Shown here piece after piece: positions 23,737-30,268 of a DNA stretch of 30,268 bases. The translations under genes and the position numbers were made by a program. The notes under the pieces were generated by a model, which was given only the letters and a program-made list of their open reading frames with translations, was not told the DNA's origin and did no database searches. Positions within the stretch are counted from its first letter, which is position 1; each line of letters opens with the position of its first letter. The DNA lies in the NCBI GenBank assembly GCA_017543025.1, contig JAFYGX010000129.1, positions 1 through 30,268 on the forward strand. The letters are read 5' to 3'. The stretch comes from Solobacterium sp. (GTDB lineage Bacteria > Bacillota_I > Bacilli_A > Erysipelotrichales > Erysipelotrichaceae).

Positions 23737-24585
23737 TTATGATCTCCTTTCATCCCTGTAATACCTTCTGTTATCCGTAATCAGGCGAACGGCTTCCGCA
23801 CACGAATCATCTGCGTCATGCAGCGCCTGTACTGCGGTATTCTCGTTACATCCTGTCACATCCATCACAATTCCGACTGCACGTCTGCGAAGCTTTGCAT
23901 TGACTGGCTTTACATTTGCCATGTAGTTCGATATCGTTCTTCCAAGCTTCACCATGGCAGCCGTGCTGATCATATTCAGAACCATCTTCTGCGCCGTACC
24001 GGCTTTCAGCCGGGTCGACCCAGTCAGCACTTCCGGTCCGGTCAGCACCTCAATCGTAAGATCAGCGATCTTTTTCATCGGCGTCTGTTCATTGCATACA
24101 ACTGCGGCCGTCGCAGCCCCTGCCCGCTGTGCGAATTTCAGCCCCTCCAGTACAAACGGAGTGCTTCCGCTTGCGGCAATACCGATCACAAGATCGGTTT
24201 CTCTGAGCCCATGCCGTGCCAGAAGCGCCGCGCACTGATTCCCGCAGTCTTCCGCATCGGTCGCATAATTCATATCCGGATCAGCACTCAATGCGATCAC
24301 CCGGTCCGGATCAATCCCGAACGTCGGCGGAACTTCAGCCGCATCCAGCTGCGCCAGACCGCCGCTGGTTCCTGCCCCAAGATAGAATACCCTTCCGCCC
24401 TGACGGATCGTTTCTGCATACTGATCTGCCAGTCCGGCAATTTCAGGAATGCATGCATTTACTGCTGTCAGTACAGCAGCGTCCTCTTCATTCATCAGGC
24501 GGATAATCGCTTCCGTACTCATCCGATCAAGACCGGATGATCTCGGATTAGCAGATTCAGTTCCCTTGATCTGTTTCGTATCCAT
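23737..24585 (-). CDS. murQ: MurQ-like N-acetylmuramic acid 6-phosphate etherase
   Basis: A 282-residue SIS-domain protein of the MurQ/GckR family. MurQ cleaves the lactyl ether of MurNAc-6-phosphate to GlcNAc-6-phosphate and lactate in peptidoglycan recycling. Typical features: TESANPRSSGLDRMSTEAI at 9-27, the sugar-phosphate loop GAGTSGG (70-76), DAAE with catalytic E84, E112 in DAEDCG, GSTRLKAGTAQKMVLNMIST (189-208) and a C-terminal UBA-like helical region. Departures from the canonical motifs as I know them: SGR is SGG, ASGRTPY is ASGSTPF, and ECPPTF is EVPPTF; the protein is about 15-20 residues short. It may therefore be a divergent MurQ or act on a related sugar phosphate. It is followed at once by the CW_7 gene. 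The start is unusual: TATAAT lies only 8 bases upstream. Confidence 0.85.
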   Translation of the reverse strand: MDTKQIKGTESANPRSSGLDRMSTEAIIRLMNEEDAAVLTAVNACIPEIAGLADQYAETIRQGGRVFYLGAGTSGGLAQLDAAEVPPTFGIDPDRVIALSADPDMNYATDAEDCGNQCAALLARHGLRETDLVIGIAASGSTPFVLEGLKFAQRAGAATAAVVCNEQTPMKKIADLTIEVLTGPEVLTGSTRLKAGTAQKMVLNMISTAAMVKLGRTISNYMANVKPVNAKLRRRAVGIVMDVTGCNENTAVQALHDADDSCAEAVRLITDNRRYYRDERRS

Positions 24586-24593
24586 GCCCTTTT

Positions 24594-24599
24594 ATTATA
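24594..24599 (-). promoter_or_regulatory. -10 box directly before murQ; possible leaderless start
   Basis: TATAAT on the minus strand is followed by AAAAGGGC and then ATG. Transcription would begin at or next to the start codon. The GGG is too near to act as a normal ribosome site. The -35 region is poor (TTCCGA), so a chance TATAAT cannot be excluded. Confidence 0.35.
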
Positions 24600-24661
24600 G
24601 TAGCTGATGAACTGTTCGGAACGATTTTCGTATTGTTCATCCAGGCTCAGGACTGTTTTTC

Positions 24662-25057
24662 TTACTGTTTGCCGCCATATTTCTGACTATGATCAGCTGC
24701 TTCTGCAGGGCTGTTTTCCCAGTCCTTCCATTCTCCGTCCGCAAGGATTTCATACGGTCCCCATTGCGGCTTTCCGGTGTTTCGGCCTTCTACCCGGATT
24801 GGCAGAAATGCGTCTGCCTGACAATCCGGCAGCGGGTCGTCCAGCGTAATCCAGCCACGCCCGTCAATCCGCTCATTCCATTCTTCAAAGACTTCTTCCG
24901 GCGAATCATACAGCTGATCCGCACAGCAGAAAGGCGCATCAGGACTGTCATATTCAAACAGATAAGTACCTTCATCCGTTTCATAAAGCATGATTCTGTA
25001 TATCAGGCTTCCGCAGCCCGTTTTCTGCGGACATCTGAGATATGCATATTTTCTCAT
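24662..25057 (-). CDS. Conserved hypothetical protein
   Basis: A 131-residue acidic soluble protein with no signal peptide. It begins MRKYAYLRCPQKTGCGSLIY and contains YRIMLYETDEGTYLFEYDSP, DDPLPDCQADAFLPIRVEG and GKPQWGPYEILADG, conserved-looking blocks like those of small uncharacterised Firmicute proteins I recall, but I cannot name a domain. Two cysteine pairs (C9/C15 and the CC at 44-45) could bind metal. AAAGGAG lies 6 bases before the ATG, so it is certainly translated. A TATAAT on the minus strand at 25156-25161 could be its promoter. Confidence 0.75.
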   Translation of the reverse strand: MRKYAYLRCPQKTGCGSLIYRIMLYETDEGTYLFEYDSPDAPFCCADQLYDSPEEVFEEWNERIDGRGWITLDDPLPDCQADAFLPIRVEGRNTGKPQWGPYEILADGEWKDWENSPAEAADHSQKYGGKQ

Positions 25058-25155
25058 GGAGGCTCCTTTCTGGTAACGCAGACATCGGTTCTGTTTCTGC
25101 CGGAAAGGCTTCGTTCCGCCCTGCAGTCCATCTGTAAGTTTCCTGTTCCGATCCG

Positions 25156-25161
25156 ATTATA
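25156..25161 (-). promoter_or_regulatory. Candidate -10 box of the hypothetical gene
   Basis: TATAAT on the minus strand, about 100 bases before the hypothetical gene; the -35 region shows no good match. Confidence 0.35.
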
Positions 25162-25229
25162 CCGTTCTTTTTCCGGCCCAGACGCATCCCTTCTGCAGAC
25201 TTCCACATAATATACACACACTTTGCGTT

Positions 25230-25235
25230 TATACT
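25230..25235 (+). promoter_or_regulatory. -10 box 6 bases before the hydrolase start; possible leaderless mRNA
   Basis: TATACT is followed by GCATAT and the ATG at 25242. No ribosome binding site can be seen upstream, whereas nearly every other gene here has one. The -35 is weak. A leaderless transcript would explain both facts. Confidence 0.4.
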
Positions 25236-25241
25236 GCATAT

Positions 25242-26228
25242 ATGAAAGATCTGATCAGACCCCTGCTGTGTATAGCCGTTCTTCTTTTTTCTGCCTGCCA
25301 TAAGCCTGCTGCAGATGCCGTATCCGTCAGTCCTGCAGCCTCCGAATCTCCCTCTCTGATCTCTGCGTCATCCCCTTCCCCTGCAGCTTTATCAGAAAAT
25401 GAAACCCCTCCCCCTGTTCCGGAAGAACCGCAGCTGACTCCGATTGAGGGCAGTACGGAAAAACGACGGGCATATACGATACAGGAGTCTTCCTTTCAGT
25501 GGGGCGAGCAGATGGTATATGGCAGAATGTATCTTCCGAATGACGGCAATCAGACATGGCCAACCGTCATTCTGAGCCACGGGATCGGCGCCGATATCTC
25601 ACATATTGAAGGGCTTGGAATGATGTTTGCGGAGCGCGGCATTGCCGCCTATGCATTTGAATTCCGCGGCGGCAGCACAACCTCTTCCAGCACCGGCTCC
25701 ATGCTGGAAATGAGTGTGCATACAGAGCGGGAAGACCTCTGCAATGCGATCCGCCATGTTCAGGCATCCGGCATCTCGGAGGGGCATGACCTCTTTCTTC
25801 TCGGACTCAGTCAGGGCGGCTATGTTACAGCAGAAGCCGCGGTGCTGAAACAGGATCAGATTGCCGGGCTGCTGCTTCTGTATCCCGCTTTCAACATCAA
25901 TGACCTCTGTGAAGAACTGTATCCGGATCCCTCTTCCATTCCGGAAACCGGTGTGATATTCCATCAGAATGTCGGCAGGATTTATTTTGAAGATGCGCTG
26001 AGTGAACCGATCAGAGAGGATATGGCAAACTACCATGGCCCGGTTCTGATTATTCACGGCGATCAGGATCGTACGGTTCCGATTTCCTATTCCGAAGAAG
26101 CAGTTCAGCTGTATCCGGACGCAGAACTGCTGGTTATTGAAGGCTGTGATCATGGTTTTTTCGGTGATCAGAGAGAGACCGCAGTTAATGCATGCACAGA
26201 TTTCATCTCCCGCCATTCCGCTTCCTGA
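25242..26228 (+). CDS. Lipid-anchored alpha/beta hydrolase
   Basis: A 328-residue surface serine hydrolase. The signal peptide ends in the lipobox LFSAC (lipidated C19), followed by a Ser/Pro/Ala-rich linker to about residue 70 that would hold the enzyme off the membrane. The fold shows VILSHGIGADISH (109-121, oxyanion strand), nucleophile S190 in GLSQGG, acid D276 in IHGDQD and H304 in CDHGF. These are dienelactone hydrolase/acyl-peptidase-like proportions; the substrate is unknown. The ATG is fixed by the signal peptide, but no ribosome site precedes it (see the -10 box at 25230). Confidence 0.87.
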   Translation: MKDLIRPLLCIAVLLFSACHKPAADAVSVSPAASESPSLISASSPSPAALSENETPPPVPEEPQLTPIEGSTEKRRAYTIQESSFQWGEQMVYGRMYLPNDGNQTWPTVILSHGIGADISHIEGLGMMFAERGIAAYAFEFRGGSTTSSSTGSMLEMSVHTEREDLCNAIRHVQASGISEGHDLFLLGLSQGGYVTAEAAVLKQDQIAGLLLLYPAFNINDLCEELYPDPSSIPETGVIFHQNVGRIYFEDALSEPIREDMANYHGPVLIIHGDQDRTVPISYSEEAVQLYPDAELLVIEGCDHGFFGDQRETAVNACTDFISRHSAS

Positions 26229-26264
26229 TCTGTTCTCTCTGAATATCTCATGAATAAAGCCGGT

Positions 26265-26283
26265 ACAGACTGTTCTGTTTTTT
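26265..26283 (+). terminator. Weak terminator after the lipid-anchored hydrolase
   Basis: ACAGA/TCTGT with a 4-nt loop is followed by five T. The stem is short. The remaining 210 bases to the next gene show no clear promoter or RNA motif. Confidence 0.45.
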
Positions 26284-26493
26284 CACTTGCTGAAATGGTC
26301 CGGTACGTTTTACGAAACAGAAGCTCCGGAACAATCTGAAGCGCGTTCTGTGCCGTTATGCAGCGTCGGACAGACGGTCGCTTCGCAGAGGAACCGGGTT
26401 CTGCAGCGGAAGGAACAGATTTCCTTCTCAGATCAACCGCATCCAGACAGGCTGCGCGGCATCCGGCAGATGCGCGTGGGTAGAGGAAAAATT

Positions 26494-27027
26494 ATGATGG
26501 AATTATTAAGGAAACGGTTTGAAGAAAACAGAAGCCGGCATCCGGATCTTGCATGGGAAACCGTCGAAAAGCGGCTGAAAGACCAGCCCGCTGTGCTTGA
26601 GATTCTGAAGCGGATGGAGGAAACCGGCGGAGAGCCGGATACCATCGGCTTCGAGGAACAGACCGGAGCGCTGATTTTCTGTGACTGTTCTGCCGAGTCT
26701 CCCAGCGGGCGGAGAAGCCTCTGCTATGACGAAGAAGCACTGCGGAAACGCAGAAAGAATCCGCCTTCCGGAAGTGCGGTCCGGCAGGCAGAAGAGATTG
26801 GCGTCAGGCTGATGGATGAATCGTTATATCAGAAGCTGCAGGAACGCGGCAGCTTTGACACAAAGACATCCAGCTGGATAGAAACACCGGAAGCGTTCCG
26901 TAAATCCGGCGGCGCTCTGTTCTGTGAACGGCGTTACGGAAGAGTTTTTACATTTCATAACAGTGCAGACTCCTATTACGCTTCCCGGGGTTGGAGAGGA
27001 TATTTCTGTCTTCCGGAAAAAGAATAA
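26494..27027 (+). CDS. DUF4256-family protein
   Basis: A 177-residue soluble protein of the DUF4256 family, function unknown. Family-like blocks: LRKRFEENRSRHPDLAWETV at the N-terminus, MEETGGEPD, IFCDCSAESPSGRRSLCYD, GSFDTKTSSWIETPE, then GGALFCERRYGRVFTFHN and a C-terminal YYASRGWRG. The conserved Cys, His and acidic residues suggest an enzyme or metal site. The frame is open from 26287, but AGAGGA 7 bases before the ATG at 26494 and the family N-terminus fix the start there. DUF5131 follows 33 bases later, probably co-transcribed. Confidence 0.85.
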   Translation: MMELLRKRFEENRSRHPDLAWETVEKRLKDQPAVLEILKRMEETGGEPDTIGFEEQTGALIFCDCSAESPSGRRSLCYDEEALRKRRKNPPSGSAVRQAEEIGVRLMDESLYQKLQERGSFDTKTSSWIETPEAFRKSGGALFCERRYGRVFTFHNSADSYYASRGWRGYFCLPEKE

Positions 27028-27060
27028 GCAGGTTCGTATATAGTTCTGAGGATATGAGAT

Positions 27061-27948
27061 ATGGCAATGCACAGTAACTGGAACCCCTGGCATGGCTGCA
27101 TCAGATGCAGCGAAGGATGTCAGAACTGCTATGTATATTATCTTGACCGGATGAGAGGAAAAAGCGGGGCAGATATATATAAGACAAAGACCGGCTTTCG
27201 CTATCCGGTGTCCAGAGACAGAACCGGGAGGTACAAAATACAGAGCGGTGAAATGATCAGTGTCTGTATGACCTCGGATTTCTTTCTGGAAGAAGCAGAC
27301 GAATGGCGCCCTGACGCATGGGAACTCATGCGTCAGAGAAGCGATGTGATTTTTCTGCTGCTGACAAAGCGGCCGGAGCGTATCCGGAAATGCCTGCCCG
27401 AAAACTGGGGAGACGGATGGGAGAACATCTTTCTCAACGTGACCTGTGAGAATCAGTCCCGCGCAGAGGAACGGATTCCGATTCTGCTGGAGCTTCCGTT
27501 CCGGCATAAAGGCCTGCACTGTGCACCGCTTCTCGGTCCCCTTGACATCGGCAGCTATCTCGACAGCGGAGTGATCGAGCAGGTTGCCTGCGGCGGAGAA
27601 AACTACGGCGGAAGCCGGCCATGCGACTTCGCGTGGGTACAAAAACTGCAGGAAGACTGCGTAAAGCGGAATATTACATTCTGCTTCATGGAGACCGGCA
27701 CAACGTTTCTGAAAGACGGAACGAACTATACGATCCGCAGTAAAGCACAGCAGAATCTGCAGGCTTTCAAATCCGGCATGACCCGGCAGGGGAAGCCGAT
27801 CGAGTTTCATCTGTATGACCAGCTGGGAAACCCGATTCCGAAAGAGAACCTGTATGTACCGTATTTCGCGGAAAAATGCAGGACATGTTCCTTCCGGATT
27901 CTGTGCAACGGCTGCAGTCACTGCGGTACATGCGAGAGCGAAAAATAA
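27061..27948 (+). CDS. DUF5131 (phage Gp37/Gp68-like) protein with two cysteine clusters
   Basis: A 295-residue protein of the family first named after phage Gp37/Gp68, proposed to be related to radical SAM enzymes. WNPWHGCIRCSEGCQNCY near the start supplies C13, C16, C20 and C23; C16-x3-C20-x2-C23 matches the radical SAM iron-sulfur pattern. Later blocks FLLLTKRPERI and VACGGENYGGSRPC are family-typical. A second cluster ends the protein: C273, C276, C282, C285, C288, C291 in regular C-x2-C spacing, enough for another Fe-S cluster or zinc. GAGG lies 10 bases before the ATG; a second ATG follows two codons later. It ends 71 bases before a strong terminator. Its substrate is unknown; pairing with DUF4256 hints at a shared pathway. 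Confidence 0.83.
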   Translation: MAMHSNWNPWHGCIRCSEGCQNCYVYYLDRMRGKSGADIYKTKTGFRYPVSRDRTGRYKIQSGEMISVCMTSDFFLEEADEWRPDAWELMRQRSDVIFLLLTKRPERIRKCLPENWGDGWENIFLNVTCENQSRAEERIPILLELPFRHKGLHCAPLLGPLDIGSYLDSGVIEQVACGGENYGGSRPCDFAWVQKLQEDCVKRNITFCFMETGTTFLKDGTNYTIRSKAQQNLQAFKSGMTRQGKPIEFHLYDQLGNPIPKENLYVPYFAEKCRTCSFRILCNGCSHCGTCESEK

Positions 27949-28018
27949 ATTCTGTCAGCTTTGGATTTCCCGCGTAAAGACACCTGTCTCAGGCTTTTGA
28001 GCTGATTTCCCCATATAG

Positions 28019-28052
28019 AAAAACCGCAGCGCGAATAAATGCTGCGGTTTTT
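28019..28052. terminator. Strong bidirectional terminator between DUF5131 and the LacI regulator
   Basis: A perfect 12-bp stem, AAAAACCGCAGC/GCTGCGGTTTTT, with a 10-nt loop. A and T runs make it usable on both strands for the two convergent genes. Confidence 0.9.
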
Positions 28053-28060
28053 ATGACAGA

Positions 28061-29083
28061 TCAGTTCTGTTTCGGGCCTGCGACAGATTCTCCTTCCACA
28101 AGGATATAGGGAATCTCCTCATGTGTGCTCGGATAGCTGTAGTTGATCCGCAGAAGCAGATCTTCCACCCCTTTTCGTGCCAGCGTTTCCCGGTCCTGGT
28201 AAATGGTCGTAAGACGGGGGCAGGAGTATCTGCAGTATTCGATTCCGTCATAGCCGGCTACGGACACATCACCCGGAATGGAAAGCCCCATATCAAGGAT
28301 CGCCCGCATCGCTCCGAGCGCGATCGTATCACCGATCGCAAATACAGCTGTGATGGACGGATTCTTTTTCAGAAGTTTTCTGGTACTTTCATAGCCGCCG
28401 GCCATGGAGAAGCGGGAAGGTTCATATTGCCTGTCTTCCCTGAACGGAATTCCATACTCCTGAAATGCACTGAGACAGCCCTTCATTCTGCGAAAGCCAA
28501 CCTGTGATCCGGACTGGCTGACAGAGCCGCCGATGATGCCGATTTCGGAATGCCCTTTGCGGATCAGATATTCGATGATCCGGTATCCGGCTTCTTCATC
28601 GTTGGTTGTATAGCTGGACAGATTGCTGAGACTGAGCTCCTTTGCCGTATTGGTAAGCAGCACGCATGGCACATCCATACCGTTTCCTTCTTTTCTGAAG
28701 TATTCCAGATTACCGCCAAGAAAGAGAAACCCTTTGGGCTTCCGTTCGGAACAGAGCTGTATCGCAGTCTTTACTTCATTGGCATATTCATCCAGAAAGA
28801 TGACCGCTGCTTCTTCTCCGGAATCCCTCAGGATCGCCTGTACACGCTCCAGAATCCCTTCAAAGAACATGTTTTCATATCCTTTGACGATAATCGTGAT
28901 TGCCGAACTGAACTGCTGTTTCAGCTGACGTGCATTGGAGTTTGGCTGATAATTCTGCTCGCGGATAATCTGCTTCACTCTGATTCTGGCAGCTTCACTG
29001 ACATCCGGATGATTGTTGATCACACGTGATACGGTACCGATGCTGTAGCCGGAAAGTCTTGCAATGTCTTTAATCGTTGTCAT
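28061..29083 (-). CDS. LacI-family transcriptional regulator
   Basis: A 340-residue repressor. The N-terminal helix-turn-helix and hinge helix (MTTIKDIARLSGYSIGTVSR, then VINNHPDVSEAARIRVKQII) are textbook LacI, followed by a periplasmic-binding-protein-like sugar domain ending with CPRLTTIYQDRETLARKGVE. The frame is open to 29149, but the ATG at 29083 with AAAGG upstream begins the HTH. It lies downstream of two sugar ABC permease genes on the same strand and presumably controls them in response to the transported sugar. A terminator-like hairpin lies between permease and regulator. The operator is outside the window. Confidence 0.93.
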   Translation of the reverse strand: MTTIKDIARLSGYSIGTVSRVINNHPDVSEAARIRVKQIIREQNYQPNSNARQLKQQFSSAITIIVKGYENMFFEGILERVQAILRDSGEEAAVIFLDEYANEVKTAIQLCSERKPKGFLFLGGNLEYFRKEGNGMDVPCVLLTNTAKELSLSNLSSYTTNDEEAGYRIIEYLIRKGHSEIGIIGGSVSQSGSQVGFRRMKGCLSAFQEYGIPFREDRQYEPSRFSMAGGYESTRKLLKKNPSITAVFAIGDTIALGAMRAILDMGLSIPGDVSVAGYDGIEYCRYSCPRLTTIYQDRETLARKGVEDLLLRINYSYPSTHEEIPYILVEGESVAGPKQN

Positions 29084-29098
29084 ACAGAATGCCTTTCC

Positions 29099-29120
29099 AA
29101 AAACGCCCCGGCAAAGCCGG
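29099..29120 (-). terminator. Terminator-like hairpin between ABC permease and LacI gene
   Basis: On the minus strand CCGGC-TTT-GCCGG is followed by GGCG and five T, starting 43 bases after the permease stop and 16 bases before the LacI start. It could partly terminate the transporter transcript so the repressor is made in smaller amount. Confidence 0.4.
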
Positions 29121-29162
29121 AATGAAGCCAGGAAGCAGAGATAGCGCAACCCCTGTACCGGC

Positions 29163-30005
29163 TCAGCCTTTCACTGCACCGGCAGCTACGCCCTTGATAA
29201 TGTGCTTCTGGCACATGAGATAGAACACGATGACCGGAATGATGCTCAGAAGAATGAGGGCCATTGTGGCACCGAGGTCTACTGTTCCGTAGCTCCCTTT
29301 CAGGAACTGAATGTGGATCGGGATGGTCATGTATTTTGTGCGGTCAAGCACCAGATATGGAAGCAGATAGTCATTCCATACCCACATGATCTCCAGAATA
29401 CCGACAGAAATCAGAGTCGGCTTCATCATCGGAAGGACAACCATGAAGAACGTCGTTACCGGACTGGCTCCGTCGATTGCGGCGGCTTCTTCAATCTCGA
29501 GCGGGATGGTTTTGACAAAACCGGCGAACATGAAGATCGCAAGACCAGCTCCGAAGCCGAGATATACGACAGGAATTGTCCACGGCGTATTGAGCTTCAG
29601 GGTATCAGCAGTCTTGGACAGCGTGAACATGACCATCTGAAACGGAACTACCATGGAGAAAACACAGATGTAATACACCAGACGGCACACAGGGGAGTCA
29701 ACACGGGCAATATACCAGGCTGCCATGGAAGTGAACAGCAGGATCAGCAGTGTGCTTGCCACGGTGATCAGTACGCTGTAGCCGGCAGAGCGATAAAAAG
29801 GATAGTTGCCGAACGTCATGCCTTTGATGAAGTTCGAAAAACCAGCCCACATCTCGCCGGTCGGGATCGCAAAGGTGTCCGTTTTGACATAGGTATTGAG
29901 CTTGAAGGAATTCAGAACAACCACGACCATCGGCATAACATAGATAATGCATATGATGCCGAGAATGATCGACAGAGCGGTATTTTTTCGGTTATTCTTT
30001 TTCAT
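29163..30005 (-). CDS. Carbohydrate ABC transporter permease, MalG type
   Basis: A 280-residue inner-membrane permease with about six helices. The ATPase-coupling EAA loop EIEEAAAIDGASPVTTFFMV lies near 172-191, and the C-terminus GVAAGAVKG is the usual end of MalG/AraQ-like proteins. It forms a heterodimer with the permease encoded just upstream. The start is ATG (30005) or an adjacent GTG (30008); GGAGG is 7-10 bases away. The stop of the upstream permease overlaps this start, so translation is coupled. The binding protein is presumably upstream of the window; the ATPase may be encoded elsewhere. Confidence 0.93.
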   Translation of the reverse strand: MKKNNRKNTALSIILGIICIIYVMPMVVVVLNSFKLNTYVKTDTFAIPTGEMWAGFSNFIKGMTFGNYPFYRSAGYSVLITVASTLLILLFTSMAAWYIARVDSPVCRLVYYICVFSMVVPFQMVMFTLSKTADTLKLNTPWTIPVVYLGFGAGLAIFMFAGFVKTIPLEIEEAAAIDGASPVTTFFMVVLPMMKPTLISVGILEIMWVWNDYLLPYLVLDRTKYMTIPIHIQFLKGSYGTVDLGATMALILLSIIPVIVFYLMCQKHIIKGVAAGAVKG

Positions 30006-30268
30006 CACTGCTGTACCTCCCGTTTCCTTGTGATCCGAAGCTGGATGAGACCGATCGCTGCGACAAGAATGAAGAACAGCACCGCTTTAGCCTGTGCCGT
30101 GCCGCGGCTGGCTGCGTTGGAATTGTAGAACGTGTTGTAGATGTTGAGCGCAAGCATTTCAGTCGTCTTGATCGTTGAGCCATCCGGTCTCATGATGAAC
30201 GGCTGGCCGCCGGTAAGAGCGAGGTTCTGGTCGAACAGCTTGAAGCCGTTGGTGATGCTCAGAAACAT
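30005..30268 (-). CDS. Carbohydrate ABC transporter permease, MalF type (partial)
   Basis: Only the last 87 codons are in the window; the 5' part runs off the right edge. The visible part has TNGFKLFDQNLALTGGQP, typical of MalF/UgpA-type permeases just after the EAA loop, then a final transmembrane helix (AVLFFILVAAIGLIQLRI) and a basic tail. It overlaps the start of the MalG-type partner. The ATG at 30268 is only the window edge, not the true start. Confidence 0.9.
   Translation of the reverse strand: MFLSITNGFKLFDQNLALTGGQPFIMRPDGSTIKTTEMLALNIYNTFYNSNAASRGTAQAKAVLFFILVAAIGLIQLRITRKREVQQ

Noticed and set aside
26287..26493. N-terminal extension of the DUF4256 frame
   Set aside because: Polar, unlike the family, and the ATG at 26494 has a proper AGAGGA site.
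26824..27921. 365-codon antisense frame over DUF4256/DUF5131
   Set aside because: Spans two well-supported plus-strand genes, with no ribosome site and no family features.

Overview
The window looks like a chromosomal piece of a low-to-mid G+C Bacillota (Firmicutes), probably a gut-type anaerobe of the Erysipelotrichales or Lachnospirales. The reasons are strong AGGAGG-type ribosome binding sites, TGA used as a stop, Firmicute families (AGCS symporter, Rrf2 regulator, TelA, AzlCD, DUF4256, DUF5131), and ferredoxin-type aldo/keto reductase chemistry. The genus is inference. I see no rRNA, tRNA, CRISPR, insertion sequence or prophage.

Layout. 1-2.8 kb (minus): sodium/alanine symporter, then a sugar-type O-acetyltransferase co-transcribed with an Rrf2 regulator. 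2.85-5.5 kb (plus): divergent sulfur operon metY-cysK, preceded by a strong promoter, a 40-codon Met/Cys-rich leader ORF and an intrinsic terminator with a matching antiterminator arm, i.e. an apparent transcription attenuator. 5.5-8.5 kb (minus): CASTOR/POLLUX-like RCK channel and Fe-S aldo/keto reductase. 8.6-15.6 kb (plus): DMT permease, orphan lipoprotein, then an oligopeptide-type solute-binding lipoprotein overlapping a dCache-HAMP-GGDEF-EAL c-di-GMP phosphodiesterase and a flavin reductase-like protein. 15.7-19.7 kb: azlCD amino-acid exporter, YfcE-type phosphoesterase (minus), GNAT-HD fusion, esterase plus acylphosphatase. 19.7-25.1 kb (minus): cyclase-type hydrolase, TelA, M20 amidohydrolase, a murQ-like etherase coupled to a protein made of four CW_7 repeats, and a conserved hypothetical. 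25.2-28 kb (plus): lipid-anchored alpha/beta hydrolase, DUF4256 and DUF5131. 28-30.3 kb (minus): two sugar ABC permeases (the first cut by the window edge) followed by their LacI regulator.

The most interesting systems are: (1) the two-layer control of metY-cysK, by an Rrf2 factor and a Cys/Met leader-peptide attenuator; (2) the murQ-like / free-standing CW_7 repeat pair, which suggests a cytoplasmic muropeptide-binding partner in cell-wall recycling; (3) the solute-binding lipoprotein translationally coupled to a c-di-GMP phosphodiesterase with no ABC permeases, suggesting a nutrient-sensing receptor; (4) a GNAT-HD fusion of unknown substrate; (5) a DUF4256-DUF5131 pair in which DUF5131 carries two cysteine clusters. 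All functions are read from sequence motifs without database searches.
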